From Ecdyonurus torrentis (Eukaryota; Arthropoda; Insecta; Ephemeroptera; Heptageniidae), in assembly GCA_949318235.1 (NCBI GenBank), contig OX439132.1:9979254-10043253 (forward strand): a stretch of 64,000 nt of DNA. The letters run 5' to 3'. Positions within the stretch are counted from its first letter, which is position 1, and each line of letters opens with the position of its first letter. A model generated the notes under the pieces. The model saw only the letters and a list, made by a program, of their open reading frames with translations. It did no database searches and was not told the DNA's origin. A program made the position numbers and the translations under genes. Of the stretch, positions 24,888 to 39,600 are shown piece after piece.

Positions 24888-27540
24888 ACGTCCAGAAGTA
24901 CATATAAACTCATTTAAAAAATAAAACAAAACGTGGATTTATTATTAAATAAAAAAGTGTTGAGAAATTATTATCTCTTATCAATATAATATTGAAACCC
25001 TGCATTTGACATAACAAGGTTAACAACAAAACAAATTTCTACTTCATTTAAAATGTGTTCGCATATTTGATGTATAATATGCGTGTGTAAAATATTTTTT
25101 CCTTATTTTGTACCTTGAAATTTCGTAGGCGTGCTTATTATTATTTTTTTCTACTACTGATAATTTAATATTTGTTATATTATAATATTAACATACGTAC
25201 TGAAAGATATATATGACTATATTATAAGAAGCCACGCCGATACTTAAATTTTACCTCACAATAGTGGCACGTATCTAAATTTTTTATATTCTAATAATTA
25301 TGATAATTATTTTGCTTTGTGTTCATATTACTAACAAGAGAATGGAGATTTCAATTATAGTTTTTTTGTTTCATTATTTTATACCACAGGCGCCACTAAA
25401 ATATAATGTCTGCATATATACTGTATGAGGTCAAATATTAAATATATATTATTTTTGTAAAGAATGTTGTTTTCAGGGTAGAATTACAGGAAAGAGGACT
25501 ATTTTTCTTCTATCTTAATCTGTTACACACCTAAATTAGTAGTTGTATTAATGTAATGGTATAAATTCTAGATTTTGACAAGTCTTTGTAGTTTGTATAA
25601 TAGCCATAATAGAGTTACAGAGAGAGAGAGAGAGAATTTGTCACAAATTTGTACATAAAATACACAGAGTCACGGTTACTAATAAATAATTGAATTTTTT
25701 TAAAATTTACAATAGAAAAAAATAATAATAAAGAAGCTTTTTCTGTTAACAATATTAAAAAAATTTCTAATCAACAAAAGAAAGCCTCAACAATAAAAAT
25801 ATAATAATCGAGGAAGAAAAAATTCGGCTTCTGGCAGGCACGTACGTTTGTCGTTTTTGATATTGAGAAATTAGACGTACATTAGATATCAAATTTGGCA
25901 GATTGTCAGCCACAGGGCTTGTATGTTAAATTAGGTTAACTTTATCGCTTTTAAATCTAGAGACAGTTCAAGTAATCGTAAGTAAAAGTCTTATGTATAC
26001 ATATGTAAAACTATATTACATCAAGAGGTGTTAATATCGAGAACACATATTTTTTTAAACGATATAGAAAGAAGGAAACAAAAATTTATGACTTGCGTTA
26101 GTTTTGTTATTATTTTTAATTTATTGTTATTATTTTTGTTGTTGCAAACTAATGTTTACTAAATACTTTTCTTATGGAAAAATATAACAATTTATAGAAT
26201 CAACAGTGAAAAATTTCTAATATATAAGTGTTGATCTTAACAATATTTTCCTTCATGCATAATATTGCTCGTAAAAAATGTTAATCCAAATAAACATATT
26301 AAAATAAAAATATGAATGGCAAAACACGTGAATTATTATTTTTTCTTTATAAAAGTTCCGTAACGTTTCTTAGTAAAAATATGACATACAAGTATACAAA
26401 ATTTGCATACCTACATTTTTTTTTACCTTACTATAAGTATGTATGAATTACGTCAAAAATGTAATTACTTATAAATGACGTCAAAACACATGGTAATTAA
26501 ATATTATACTTGTCACACAGGTGTTATACCTACGCAAAAGTGATGTTATATAAATGTAATAGGAAAAATCCACAAATGATAAATATTTAGATGAACAGGG
26601 AAGTTTTTATTTAATATGTTGACAAGGTAATATAACCATGAAATTTTTAATTAAGGTCGTTTATATGTAATTAGAGCATAGAACATAAACCCACCAAAAA
26701 ATATTATTATACTGTATTTCTATTACAATAATGTACTATACTACATAGTTGTTTTTGTAATGATTTATTTTATTACTCTTTTTACTTTGATTAATCATAC
26801 GTATTTTAATTACATTTATCGTATGTTGTAATCTTTAGTACATAATACTTCATCTTCATCCTTTATTTCATGAATGAAGTATTATAATTCATACAAAAAT
26901 AAATATTTATTAATGAAAAGTGTAATTAGTTAAAAAAAAAAAACTATGGGTGGTTCTTACACATTTATTTCAGTTTATATTTTAGCAACTTATAGATCTT
27001 GTTAGCTTTAACTTATCTACTGCATTCTCTGAAGAAAAAACATAAATATCATTTCTTTAATGTGTTTAGTAATTTTTGAGCACTGAAGGAACTTTTTAAT
27101 ATATATTTTTTTCAAATTCAGTAAATAAAAATTAACTGCTAATTTTGATAACTTATAGTATTATAGTATATAAGTAGTTCCAGTTAAATATTTGGGTAAC
27201 TTACTAGCTGTACTTTAGCATAAGGAAAAATTGTACGTAACTATGTAATTCCAATGTAACTGAGCTATGGGTAGTTTTGGATAATAAACAATCATGACTT
27301 AAATGCTACTAATTTACGTGAAATAGGCAGTTTTGCTTTAAAACTCAGTAAGGCTCTATAATTAATTAAAAAATAAAACTATCAGAAAATGTTAGTTGTT
27401 ATTATTTTTTTTTACTAGGATGTTAGTTATATAATATATATTTTATTTAAATTTTTACTAGGATGTAATATATTTATGCAGAAAACTTTTGAGAAAAGAT
27501 TCGAATAAAGTGAGTCATATTACGCCATTAAAGTGAGGCA
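24888..27540. other. A+T-rich non-coding stretch
   Basis: No supported gene. It contains a short (AG)n at 25619-25635 and a G+C-richer patch at about 25825-25930 with no recognised content. A lone CRE-like TGACGTCA sits at about 26477-26484. Confidence 0.55.
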
Positions 27541-27625
27541 AGTAAATTATCACCCTGGTGATGACTCAGTTTTTGAGGGCTCGCGTGTGTCGCGTGCACG
27601 AGCGAGATGTGAATATATTAGATAC
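27541..27625. promoter_or_regulatory. CG-rich pocket with palindrome and AP-1 site
   Basis: ATCACC-CT-GGTGAT (27549-27562) is a short perfect inverted repeat, followed by an AP-1 core TGACTCA (27562-27568). A CpG-rich block follows with CGCGTG, CGTGCACG and GAGCGAG to about 27606. CpG density this high is rare in this window, so a regulatory element is a reasonable guess. No exon was identified. Confidence 0.35.
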
Positions 27626-30600
27626 TTTGGCCCCAGACATTCAATGAAATGACTTTAAATAAATAAATAAATAAAAAAAAATATCATAGCCAAATGAAAC
27701 ATGGTCACGAACAGACGTGAGAATTTTAATCAAAGAAAGACATAACAAACCCTGGATGACAAACTCTTGTAATATAGAATATCAGCCAAAAAATATATAA
27801 TTTTTAAGAAGGTTGAATCATCCTTTAGATTTACAAATTTGACATTCATTCATATAATTTTTGTATAACTTTTAACTGCGCGTAATTTTTAAGCTTAATA
27901 TACCTTGAATGTTTATTTTGAATCAAAGTCAAGAAAACTTCTTTTTTTCTTGTTTTCTTATATTTTATGATAATGCTATTATCGGAAAATAGAAATTACG
28001 TAATATTTGCTAAAATAAATGTTGCTATGGTATAGAAGAACATAAATATTTTGCTGTACACACGGTGACTGTAATGCTATAGGTAATATAGTTTCTATAC
28101 ATAGCATTAATAATGTTTTTATGAAGAAATATTAGATTTAAAGTTATTATTACTTTTTCCTTTCGTGCACCTGTACCATTATTATATACTTTAGTTCGAG
28201 TGCTTTGGTATCAAATAATATGGATTAACCACGGTCTAAAAACATAGCCCACCATTTGCCATGATAGCTTGGAGAAACCATATAGAAAATTTTACACGGG
28301 TAGTTTTATCAAATCAGGTGTTTTAATCTTTCAATGAATAACATTCAAGATGGATTATAAATTTGTTTTCATAATTTAATTCATTTTCTGAAAATTTGCT
28401 TTTTATATGTATTTTAAAGTTTTTTAAAGTCGTACAAGTTTCAAAAGGGATCTGTAGTATTACTAAAAATAAGCGGACCAAATAATCAAAACAAAATTTC
28501 TTTTTTAATTTTATATTATCTTTTAATAAAATAAACAAAACCAAACTTTTAAATTTTTGTTGTAGATAAAAACAACTTTATCTATCTTGGTGGTAATAAG
28601 TAATAACCGTAATGCAACAATATATTATGTAAAAGGATGCAAAAAAAAAAAATCATTACAAATATCAGGTTTAGGGTGTTCAAATGAACTTGAATCAATC
28701 TTACTTTTAGCAATCATAATATCATAAAACTTTAAACTGGTTCAAAAAAAAAAAAAAAAAAAAAAAAAAAAGATGAATGATAACGTAACTTTTGCTTGCT
28801 GGCATAGTAATTATTTCTAAAATTATCTAATTGTAGAGTGTGGAATAAAAACTTCTTTTTTATCGACAGATCATAATTCTTTAATGTGTATAGTGTATTT
28901 TCTTTTATTGTAAATACAACTTTTGAATTCAATGGGTATTATAAAATATATAGGAAAAAAAGCGAGTATTATTTCTCTCTCTCTATCTCTCATTCTCATT
29001 CTCACTCTCATCTTTTTCAAATGTAAGTGATTGACACTACGGTACAATTTTGTGATCCAAATATTTTAAAATTACACAATATTTTTAGTATTATTTGTAA
29101 TAAAAATTTATGTTTATTAAACTGTATTAAAAAAATATGCAAATAAAAAATATTAAAACTGGATTGCTACTATACAGTAAGGTAGTGGGCATGGACATTT
29201 TTTAATTTAATTTAAATAAGATAGCCATTGAAGACTATATAATTTAAAAAAAAAAAAAAAAAAAAAACAAGGTTACTAAAATCCCACAAGAGTTACAATT
29301 TATTTTGAATAAACCCAATTTTATTTTCATAAATACATATTATATAATAATATACTGTATTTCGTAATATTTTGTGTTTATAAGAAATATATAATATAGG
29401 TAGACATTTTTTAACTTTCTTCTATAAAAATATAAATATATATATATTTTTAAGAGAATTGTAATAATAATAATTTTTATTATAAACATGTATTTATTTT
29501 GCCTAAAGCTAACATAAATTTTAGTACAGTATACTTATACAAGTGCAATCTCTTTTCTTTTTCAACTGTATATCTATTTTGTAATATTATTACACTACAT
29601 ATACATCGTATTTCAATTTGATACTTATAGGAAGTTATTAGAGTCATAAATCTTAAGTTAGAAAATGAAAAAAAGGTTTTAATTTTCAATTTTTATGCTA
29701 TATTTTCTGCTTTCTAGTGCAATTTGCAGGCTTTTCAGTATAAATATTTAATATATGTGTATATGTATACACAATATATTAAAATACATGATATAATTTC
29801 AACATGAATACACAAAGAGAAGAGAATATCAAATTTAAACCATGCTTTAAATTTATCATTTATATCAACATAATATAGAATAAGGAACAATAATTATTAT
29901 CTTAAACAAAAATCATAATACAAAAAGTCAATTCGATACCTTGAAAAAAAAAATACAAAACATATCAATTAATAAATTAATGAGAAAAAAAATGTTTTGT
30001 ATTTGATGATTTATGCGCATGTATATATTAGTTACTGTGGTATATAAGATAGCAATGACCACACCTTGGTTTTGTTTAAGACTTTGCAGAGCAGTGGGTG
30101 ACGTAGACCATGAATCAGATCAAAAAAAGCAACAAGCCCTCAAGGCCTCTACACTTTACTTTGTATATATGTATATAATATCCATTTCAACATTTATTAT
30201 TTAACTTTTGTGTCTAATAAAAATGATAACACACAACATTTTTTTTAATACCACAAAATTATTTCATGTATCACGATTATTATTTTTTTTCTGTGCACAT
30301 ATCAAATTTAATTTTATTTTTAAGACTCCTATATACTACAAGTAAGCACGATCTTTTTAAATTTCACTTTTTATGCATTTTTTTTTGTTATCCTTGTGTA
30401 TAGTTTTTTTATGTAACTTTGCTACACGTGTTTAAAAAAAAAAAAAAAAAAATCTTATTGTTATGACAGATTTGCATGTATCGAAGTCTCCGAACAAGCT
30501 ATTTGCACAAGACACTAGAATAAAGATTGAAATGTCAGTAAATGTACAGTTAATATGAAGATAAGTTGCTATATATATTAAATTATTAAACATGAAGTTC

Positions 30601-31273
30601 CTTTCAAAATAAAGCAATTTTTTTTATTTGAATCTAGCACTAATGTTATTTTAACAGATTATAATATTTTTACTCAAAAATATTTTCATTATTTCTAGTA
30701 ATTTGCTTATATTTCAGTGAGTATATTCACATCTGTTTTAATACATTTAAAATTGATTTTCTTTCTTTTGTTTACATGGAATGAATTCTTTTCTGCTTAT
30801 TTTTAACGTGATATATTATGCAATTTTTTTTAAAGAAGCATGCATCAGAAAGTGACAATAAAAATGCATTTTAATATTGTGAAATATTGTATGAAAAGAA
30901 AATCTATATAAGTACTTTCATTATATTTATATAAATAGATTAAAAGAAAGTGCATAAATATATAATTAATATCTTATAAGTTGTCAGTATGCAAAACATA
31001 CATAAACATCTCATCTGAAAGTTAAATATCTTGATACTCTAACCCATATTTATAAGTATATATTTTTTAAATTAAATTACCCAAATAAGCTATATTATGA
31101 AACAAAACCTTTAAATTTTAAAGAATTTAACCTTTTTTTTTCCTTGTAAAAAATTTGTATACCTGACTTTAAAAAACAACAACAACAAGTAACATCTTTC
31201 TATTTTAGAAATTATATAATTAAAAAAATAAAAATCTTGTTTCTATTTAATTAGATAAATTAAATTCACTTAC
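27626..31273. other. A+T-rich non-coding stretch left of the coding exon
   Basis: If the proline-rich exon continues leftward, this is at least the start of its intron. It holds poly(A) runs at 28744-28771 and about 29247-29268, and a short CT run at 28974-28984. A G+C-richer patch lies at about 30040-30160. A 73-codon minus-strand frame at 28323-28544 includes a CAG acceptor-like site, but nothing ties it to the gene. Confidence 0.5.
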
Positions 31274-31828
31274 CGGTATCTGCACGAATGAGCCATTATT
31301 TAAAACTGGATATGAATATAATGGTACAACAGGCACGCTACCATTCTTCAATAAAATTGGTCCCTGAATTGGAGTAACACCATTATCATTTGCTACTCCT
31401 TCAGGTAAATGTGAAGTTAATACTTCATCATAATCATCATAATCAATAACTGCATGTAAAGTATGACTTCCTTTACCACTTGTTGATTCTGAAAATTTCG
31501 GTGCAGGAGTTGGTGGAGGTGGGGGTGGTTTTTGTCTCGAATAACCTCCTCTTTGAGAGGGTGGCTGTTGTTGTTGTTGTTGAGAACGATTCTTATGACG
31601 ACTCGGGGTTGGTGGTGACCTATAAGGTCCATTTGACCTCCTTGGTGCTTGTGGTGCTTGTCTTCTTTGAGGTTGAGGTGGAGGTGAAGGTGGTGCGTAT
31701 AAAGAGTTTATCTCAGCTGCACTTGGTAAAGGTGGTGGTGTCACAGGTTGTGGTGGTAAATTAAAAAATGGTTCAGATCCAAAATTTGATACACTTGGAA
31801 ATGGCAAACTAAAATTTAATAACGCCAT
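31274..31828 (-). CDS. Coding exon of a proline/glutamine-rich protein (5' part)
   Basis: The exon runs from ATG at 31828 to CCG at 31274, 185 codons, and meets a strong donor (CCG|GTAAGTG) in phase 0. Without splicing the frame would end eight codons later. It is therefore the 5' coding exon of a longer gene whose next exon lies to the left and was not found. Residues 20-110 are rich in Pro, with a six-Gln run at 83-88 and a six-Pro run at 101-106. Basic residues cluster at 55-80, an acidic patch DYDDYDE sits at 129-135, and residues 150-185 (TPIQGPILLKNGSVPVVPLY onward) are non-repetitive and look like a conserved block. No signal peptide or membrane segment is clear. Polyproline runs suggest SH3, WW or profilin-type binding, which is only inference. 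An in-frame TAA 9 bases before the ATG in genomic DNA supports this start. The family is not recognised. The G+C level and codon use differ sharply from the flanks, so that this exon is real is well supported. Confidence 0.8.
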
Positions 31829-31832
31829 ATTA

Positions 31833-31965
31833 CTTTATATAATAATAAATATATATATTTTAAAAAATAATAATATATAATAAGGCGTTGACCGGTTTAA
31901 CCCGGTCAGTTTATAAGAGAGTCTATATAATGTGTGTAGTGTGTGGTGTCACTACAGCGACTTAC
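31833..31965 (-). other. Inferred short intron 1
   Basis: On the minus strand, AAGAGC|GTAAGT at 31966/31965 is a near-ideal donor. TATAAAG|TAATATGG at 31833/31832 can serve as acceptor just 4 bases before the start codon. The acceptor's pyrimidine tract is weak (T/A only), so the acceptor position is uncertain. Transcript data would settle it. Confidence 0.45.
31889..31908. promoter_or_regulatory. Grainyhead-like palindrome
   Basis: TGACCGG and CCGGTCA face each other across TTTAAC, a perfect 7-bp inverted repeat. Its left half contains ACCGGTTT, close to the Grainyhead site (AACCGGTTT). It lies inside the inferred first intron, about 60 bp from the start codon. The palindrome is seen directly; the factor is inferred from motif likeness. 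Confidence 0.4.
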
Positions 31966-32112
31966 GCTCTTAGAGTGCGAAAGAGAGAGAGAGAAGAGAG
32001 AGAGAGAGAGAAAGGAGTTAAGGTGGAGGAGAGTTTTTTCTTTAAAAAAAAAAAGTAACAGTGGCGGGGAGATAGAATACGTGCTCCAGTATTCCATATG
32101 ACATACAACGCC
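31966..32112 (-). other. Inferred 5' UTR exon with upstream ORF
   Basis: This is the stretch between the expected start site (about 30 bp past the TATA box) and the GTAAGT donor. It is C/T-rich on the transcribed strand. An ATG at 32097 opens a 44-codon upstream ORF that reaches the donor in phase 0. If spliced to 31832, the next codon is TAA, followed after one base by the main ATG. That would put an upstream ORF ending directly before the main start, allowing control by reinitiation. The arrangement depends on the inferred splice sites. Confidence 0.4.
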
Positions 32113-32170
32113 CTTCGTCTTCAGTATATCCCCTCCTTTATAAATCCCCTCCCCCCTCCTCACTCTTAAT
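32113..32170 (-). promoter_or_regulatory. TATA-type core promoter
   Basis: The minus strand reads TATAAA at 32142-32137, set between two G-rich blocks (GAGGGGGGAGGGG before it, GGAGGGG after it). It is a G+C-rich island directly upstream of the proline-rich gene. The distance from the TATA box to the GTAAGT donor (about 175 bp) and to the ATG (about 310 bp genomic) fits a normal insect promoter. No clear initiator motif is seen. Confidence 0.5.
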
Positions 32171-33161
32171 ATATATTTCAGTATGGTAGTGACCTAGGTC
32201 TATGTATGTGCCGTGAAAATTATTAACCAAATTTATTCATTTTTTTTCGCTACGATATTATAAAAATAAAATAATATTATAATTGTATCAAAAATTTTGA
32301 AGACCTTGATAAATCATGTAGTATTTTAAAACATAATTTTAATTTTATAAGCTTATATAAATAATGAGGAAAGTTTTGATATTAAGTTATTGTGCGTAGT
32401 AAGAGAAGACGAGATGATACTGACATATTTGCAAGCGTTAAAGTCTCCTATATTTTAAGCTTCAAAGATAACGTTTTAACATATCAATTTTTTATTGATT
32501 GATTCTTTATTACTTGATTTATTGATTCATTATAATTGGTGGATTAATTTGTTGATTTTAAAGTTTGACTTGTTTGTTTGTTTTGTACGCTTCTGAGTTT
32601 CTGAGACGCAGCTTTTTACAAAATAAAACTTGTTAGCTTCTTAGTGACTTTTTAGCAACATAATAATTCATATTATAAACTGCATAATAAGAATATCTGT
32701 GTATAGCATATTAAATACATTGTTCTTTAAACAAAGCAACTATATTTTTTACTAAAAATAAATAGATTAAATAATAATTCATTACATGAAGCATAGTAAT
32801 AAAACATTGAATTAAAAATGGTTTCTTATTATTTAATTACAAATCGTAAATTTTCTATACACTTCGTGACAAAATTAGTTCAATGTTGTCATTTACAATT
32901 ACTTTCACGTATAACCTTTGTGTAGTTTTATTTTTAATTAAATTTTCATGTTATTTAATTATGAGGTAATCTTTATTTGGATTCCAGGTGTGCTTAAAAA
33001 TTTAAACACAGAAGAAGTCATCGCAATGGAGGTTATTGGTGTTTAAAAATTCTTGCAATATCCAATCACGTTAAAAGATGTATGTCTAGTATGCCTCATT
33101 TAAATATTTCTAAAACTTGGTGCAGTAGTATTCTTAGGGGAAAAAATGGGTCCCGCAATGC
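32171..33161. other. A+T-rich region upstream of the gene
   Basis: No gene supported. It probably holds upstream flanking sequence of the promoter on the minus strand. Confidence 0.55.
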
Positions 33162-33165
33162 TTAA

Positions 33166-33492
33166 AGGAATAATAGACCAGAGAAAAACATAAGCATTTA
33201 TATCACAAAACACTTGATGGAACTTACATAAATAACTTTAGTTTGTCTCAAAACTCAACAGCAGTGATCAGAAATTTCAATTTATGCAACCCGCACAACA
33301 TTTTCATACTAATTTTTGCATGTTTCTGACGTCATAAACATGAATAGTCACGCAAATTGCATACTTTACAGTTTTTTCACGCTCTCTCGTGGGGCTACAT
33401 TAACATGCTGGTAAAAATTGTCAACAGTTTTGAAGATCCCATTTCGTGTTTATTCATTAAAAAGCACATGTTGTTTTATGTGGTCTATGGCT
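33166..33492 (+). mobile_element. TTAA-flanked MITE, copy A
   Basis: A 327-bp non-autonomous element bounded by TTAA at 33162-33165 and 33493-33496. The ends are imperfect inverted repeats: AGGAATA(ATA)GACCAGAG at the left against AGCCATAGACCACAT for the right end read inward. The body matches the copy at 47.2-47.5 kb in opposite orientation nearly base for base, and the similarity stops exactly at TTAA in both. TTAA target sites are typical of piggyBac-type transposons, so mobilisation by such a transposase is inferred. It has no transposase ORF. It carries a CRE, TGACGTCA, at about 33329-33336. Confidence 0.8.
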
Positions 33493-33496
33493 TTAA

Positions 33497-34494
33497 GGAT
33501 AGGAAATTAGTGGACCCTTGTAATATAAGCTTTTCTTGCGAGCCTCACAGATAATCTCTGCTGTATTGGGATATTTTGAACATGTTCGTACATCTTCTTA
33601 CCTGTGTTTAATTTTAATCAAATTTAATTACAGTGAAGATTCATGAAAGTAAATACAATAATTAATGAACTATAGGAGACAATCTGTCAAGGAAAAAGCT
33701 AGTTTGATCAGCTCAAAAGTTTAATTGATAACAGATATTAATTTCTTGATAAAAATGCAATAATATATAACAATAATGAGATCTTTCGTTGAAAACAAAA
33801 TAAAGATAATAAAGAAGTCATTTAAAAACTACATAGTTTACGAAACTTTGTATTTTACCTATAATGTTATTAATGGTTGTTGATTTTATCCCTTTATATA
33901 GTTTATATTCTTTAACAATATAAGTATTTGGCAAATCGTCCGTATAAGCATTGAATTATTTAAACAATTTTAAAGGTTATAGACTCACCTTTGTTTGTTT
34001 TTTATATACTTAAATTATTTAAAAACTATACAGGTGATCATAAGTTATAGTTTAACAACATATGTACAGTATTTTTTTTTTTAAAGAAAAAAGAAATGTA
34101 TAAAACAGCAGGGGAAAAGTTATTGAAACATGTTACGTATAAACTTGCAATAAATTCTGTTATATATAAATTAATCTTTCTCTCTGTTTCTCTTTCTTTT
34201 TCTATGCGTACTTAATTAAAAACAATAAAGAATTAATGACCTATACAATAAGGTACATTATATTTTATATTGTATAATATTATAATATAAAAAAATATAT
34301 AATAATAAAATGTAAAATATCAAGAAAAACCTGATTGAAGTTCAATTTGTTGCACGTGTATATTCATTGTGATTTGTAAATTTGTATTAATATTGATCTT
34401 TTACTTACACTGAAAAAAAGTTATACATGAGTGCTCACAACTACTATACATATGTATCACTTTTTGTCATAGTTATCAATGGGTTCAATATAAC
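33497..34494. other. A+T-rich non-coding stretch
   Basis: No gene supported and nothing distinctive seen. Confidence 0.55.
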
Positions 34495-34566
34495 GCCAGT
34501 TAAAAGCCTAAGAAATCCTAAAACCTTAGGATTTCTAAATTAAGAATTCTAAGACTTTTGGTTGGC
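34495..34566. repeat. Foldback sequence with 11-bp perfect hairpin
   Basis: AGAAATCCTAA (34511-34521) faces TTAGGATTTCT (34526-34536) across a 4-base loop. Beyond a gap the outer parts also pair: GCCAGTTAAAAG at the left against CTTTTGGTTGGC at the right. The whole looks like a small degenerate foldback element with a deletion in the left arm. No target-site duplication was identified. Confidence 0.5.

Positions 34567-36608
<2,042 letters not shown>

Positions 36609-36649
<41 letters not shown>
36609..36649. repeat. (AT)n microsatellite
   Basis: About 41 bp of alternating TA. Confidence 0.95.
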
Positions 36650-36651
<2 letters not shown>

Positions 36652-39600
36652 CTATTTTTATCTGATTTAAACAATTGTTTATCATAAGCAAGAATTATGA
36701 ATTATTATTCTTACACCCTGCAGCAGTTATGTTTAAATTGTATACGTACTTTCAAATGTGTATAATCTTTAGACATTATAATGATAGTAAGTTATTTTAA
36801 CATTTCCTGTGCCTGCTTATTGCACTTTACTTTTATAATACTTTAATGCTGAGTAAGCGTTTAATGAAAAAAAATTATAGATTAATAGCAAACTAAAGTG
36901 AACTAATTTACTGTAAATAATCAATGTAATATATAAAAACACCGATAGAACGAAGTATAATGAAAAAGTAGAAATTAATTTCACAGATTACTGTAAAATA
37001 AATTACATATAATATATTTGTAACTCGATAAACTTTGTATTTGATAATTTCAATTCTTTCTGTACAGAATTTTAGAATCTAAAGATTTTATTTGAGACAT
37101 CATAGATGAAAACATTGTTGAAAATTAAAATAACAATGAAAGATAATGAAACAAATAATAAAGAACTCTAACTATATGAACACAGTAAATCCAACAAATA
37201 TCAAATACAGTAGCAAATACCTTTATAGATTTACAACAATCTAAACAAAAGCAAAACTATTTAAGAATGAAAGAAGCTTTTTATTATTTTAAAAAACCTG
37301 CTTGGAAAAACATACTTTATAGTATAAAATTACTACTATTCAAAATGACTGTAATTTTTATACTACAGTATAGTGCACGAAGTAAAATAAATGCGTAATT
37401 ATTATGATGTTACATAATATATTCAGCAACGTTTTTTATAATAACATAAATTATACTACTCACCTACTTAGCATAAATTTTCTGTTGTACAGCTTAATTA
37501 TTTATGCAATTCTAAAATATAGGAACATTTAAAAATTGTATTTGACATAAATACAGCTTAAAATTATGTACATATTTTTTTTACCATTTCTTATTTACAT
37601 TACTTTAAAAAGTGCCTAAAAATTAAAATCGTAGGAACAAGAAAAAATAAATACTTAAAAACGTATGTCACAAATTTTGTCCACATTGCAGTCATAACAA
37701 CAAAAATAACACTGAATTCTTGTTTAATATTATAATTTTTTTTATTTCTTAATCATTATGTAATTTGTAGTTTAAAAAGGTCTAAAATCCATCAACATTG
37801 AGAATAATACATAATAAGACAGACTGCCAACTACAAATTAAATAATTTACTACAATTGATATAGAATTATAATGAAGTCGCTTTATTTATTTATGAATGA
37901 CCTCTTCGTAAATGTCCCTGTAGTTGCTTTTTTTTTCTAAGTAAATACTACTTGCCAACATTTTCTCTCTCTCTCTCTATCATTCAGTAAATAAAACTGT
38001 TTGCGTAAGGAAGGTGAGTGGGTGTATAATTGGTCCACACGCGCCCGCAGACGAAAACAAAAATTGGTAGTATTATAATATTATGTGTACCTTGTTGGTT
38101 GTGTATATGTATGATCAACCAAGGATATTTACACACACAAAAGTGATAGCAATCAACCTTCGATCACTTCTGCAAATAATAATAGCCTTTTTACCTTGAT
38201 AACCCTTCCTTAACATAATTGAGATTTTTAATATTATTATAAATAGAAAATTTTAATATAATGGTTCATCGATTAACTTAATAATCATTCATTTTTTTCT
38301 CAATACTTTGTTTAAAAAAAATTAAATCAGTAATTCATATTATTGTAAAGTTTATCCTCAGGTAGTAAAAAAAAAAAAAAAAAATGAATATAAATGAAAA
38401 AATTCTTTAAGTACTTTTGAATTTATTAGATTTCTGTACCAGTAAATTGACTGTATTATAATTAAAATAATTGCATTGAAAAAAAAATATATAAAAAAAG
38501 TGTTCGTAAAGAATTATATTATAATAGATATATGAATAAAAGTTATAATGCGTAATTCATTCATATATAATTTACCTCGTGCTCTACTTCGGCATACTGT
38601 AATATTGTTGATGCAGTTTTATGATGCAATTACATTGTTACTTATCAACTACTACTATTTACATTATTCATAAACTCTCATAACATTAAGGTATGTTATT
38701 TTAAACAACAACAAAAGTTAGAATGCTACTTGACTAATATTATTCATATTTCTAAAACGATATTGATACGTATAGGAAGATACATTAAAAGCTTCCATAC
38801 TGATTGAATTATATTATATATGAATTATATTATATATGGTTTATAAATAAAAGGCTTCAGAGTAGAAATTTTAAGTAATGACGATATTTTTTTATGTATT
38901 TATTTATTTATACTTGTTTTACTTTAACGAAATTGTGTGTAATATTTTATCCCAATTATATTATAAATATATTTTATAAAAACCCTTGAATGCAGTAAAT
39001 AACAAGTAAAGAATAATATACCTTTTTTTTTTGGTCTACATCTAGTATTTCATACCTTTATATTATGATTGTATAATTTATAATAGTTGTAAAATATTTT
39101 GTCTTACTAATACACATTGTATGTTTTTGTTTAAATAGATTTGCTGAATGATTAAGAAATACCTTTGTCCAAAATGTTTTTTTGTTTATTATTTTTGAAG
39201 AATAGGTCATTTAGTTTAGACATTTTTCATAGTTTATTATGTTAATTAATATTATAGACAAAGAGATATTTTGTTTTAGCTTTTTACTCATTGTTTACTA
39301 CTTTAAAAAAAATTAAATTACTATGCAAAAAAAAAAAAAAAGAAAAAAAAGCTTATACGTATAATTACTTTAATATTTCTTAAGTTTTATGAAATAATCA
39401 TTTAAAAAAATAAGATTAAGATATATTATCTACTTTATTTTCTCTATAAATGTATTTAATGATTTGTATACATTTCAATACTCTAGTAGAAAGACTTAAA
39501 CGAAACAACCGGGAACTTTTATTTGGTTGTTATTATTTTATGTTTATAGTTTATGTATTACAGTTTCAAATATTGAAATGAAAAAAATGCAGTTATAAAA

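Noticed and set aside
28323..28544. 73-codon minus-strand frame with a CAG acceptor-like site as the next exon of the proline-rich gene
   Set aside because: Phase could fit, but the frame ends after 42 codons past the acceptor, no sequence likeness supports the link, and such frames are frequent by chance here.
31480..31764. Plus-strand 94-codon ORF rich in Val
   Set aside because: Antisense shadow of the proline-rich exon.
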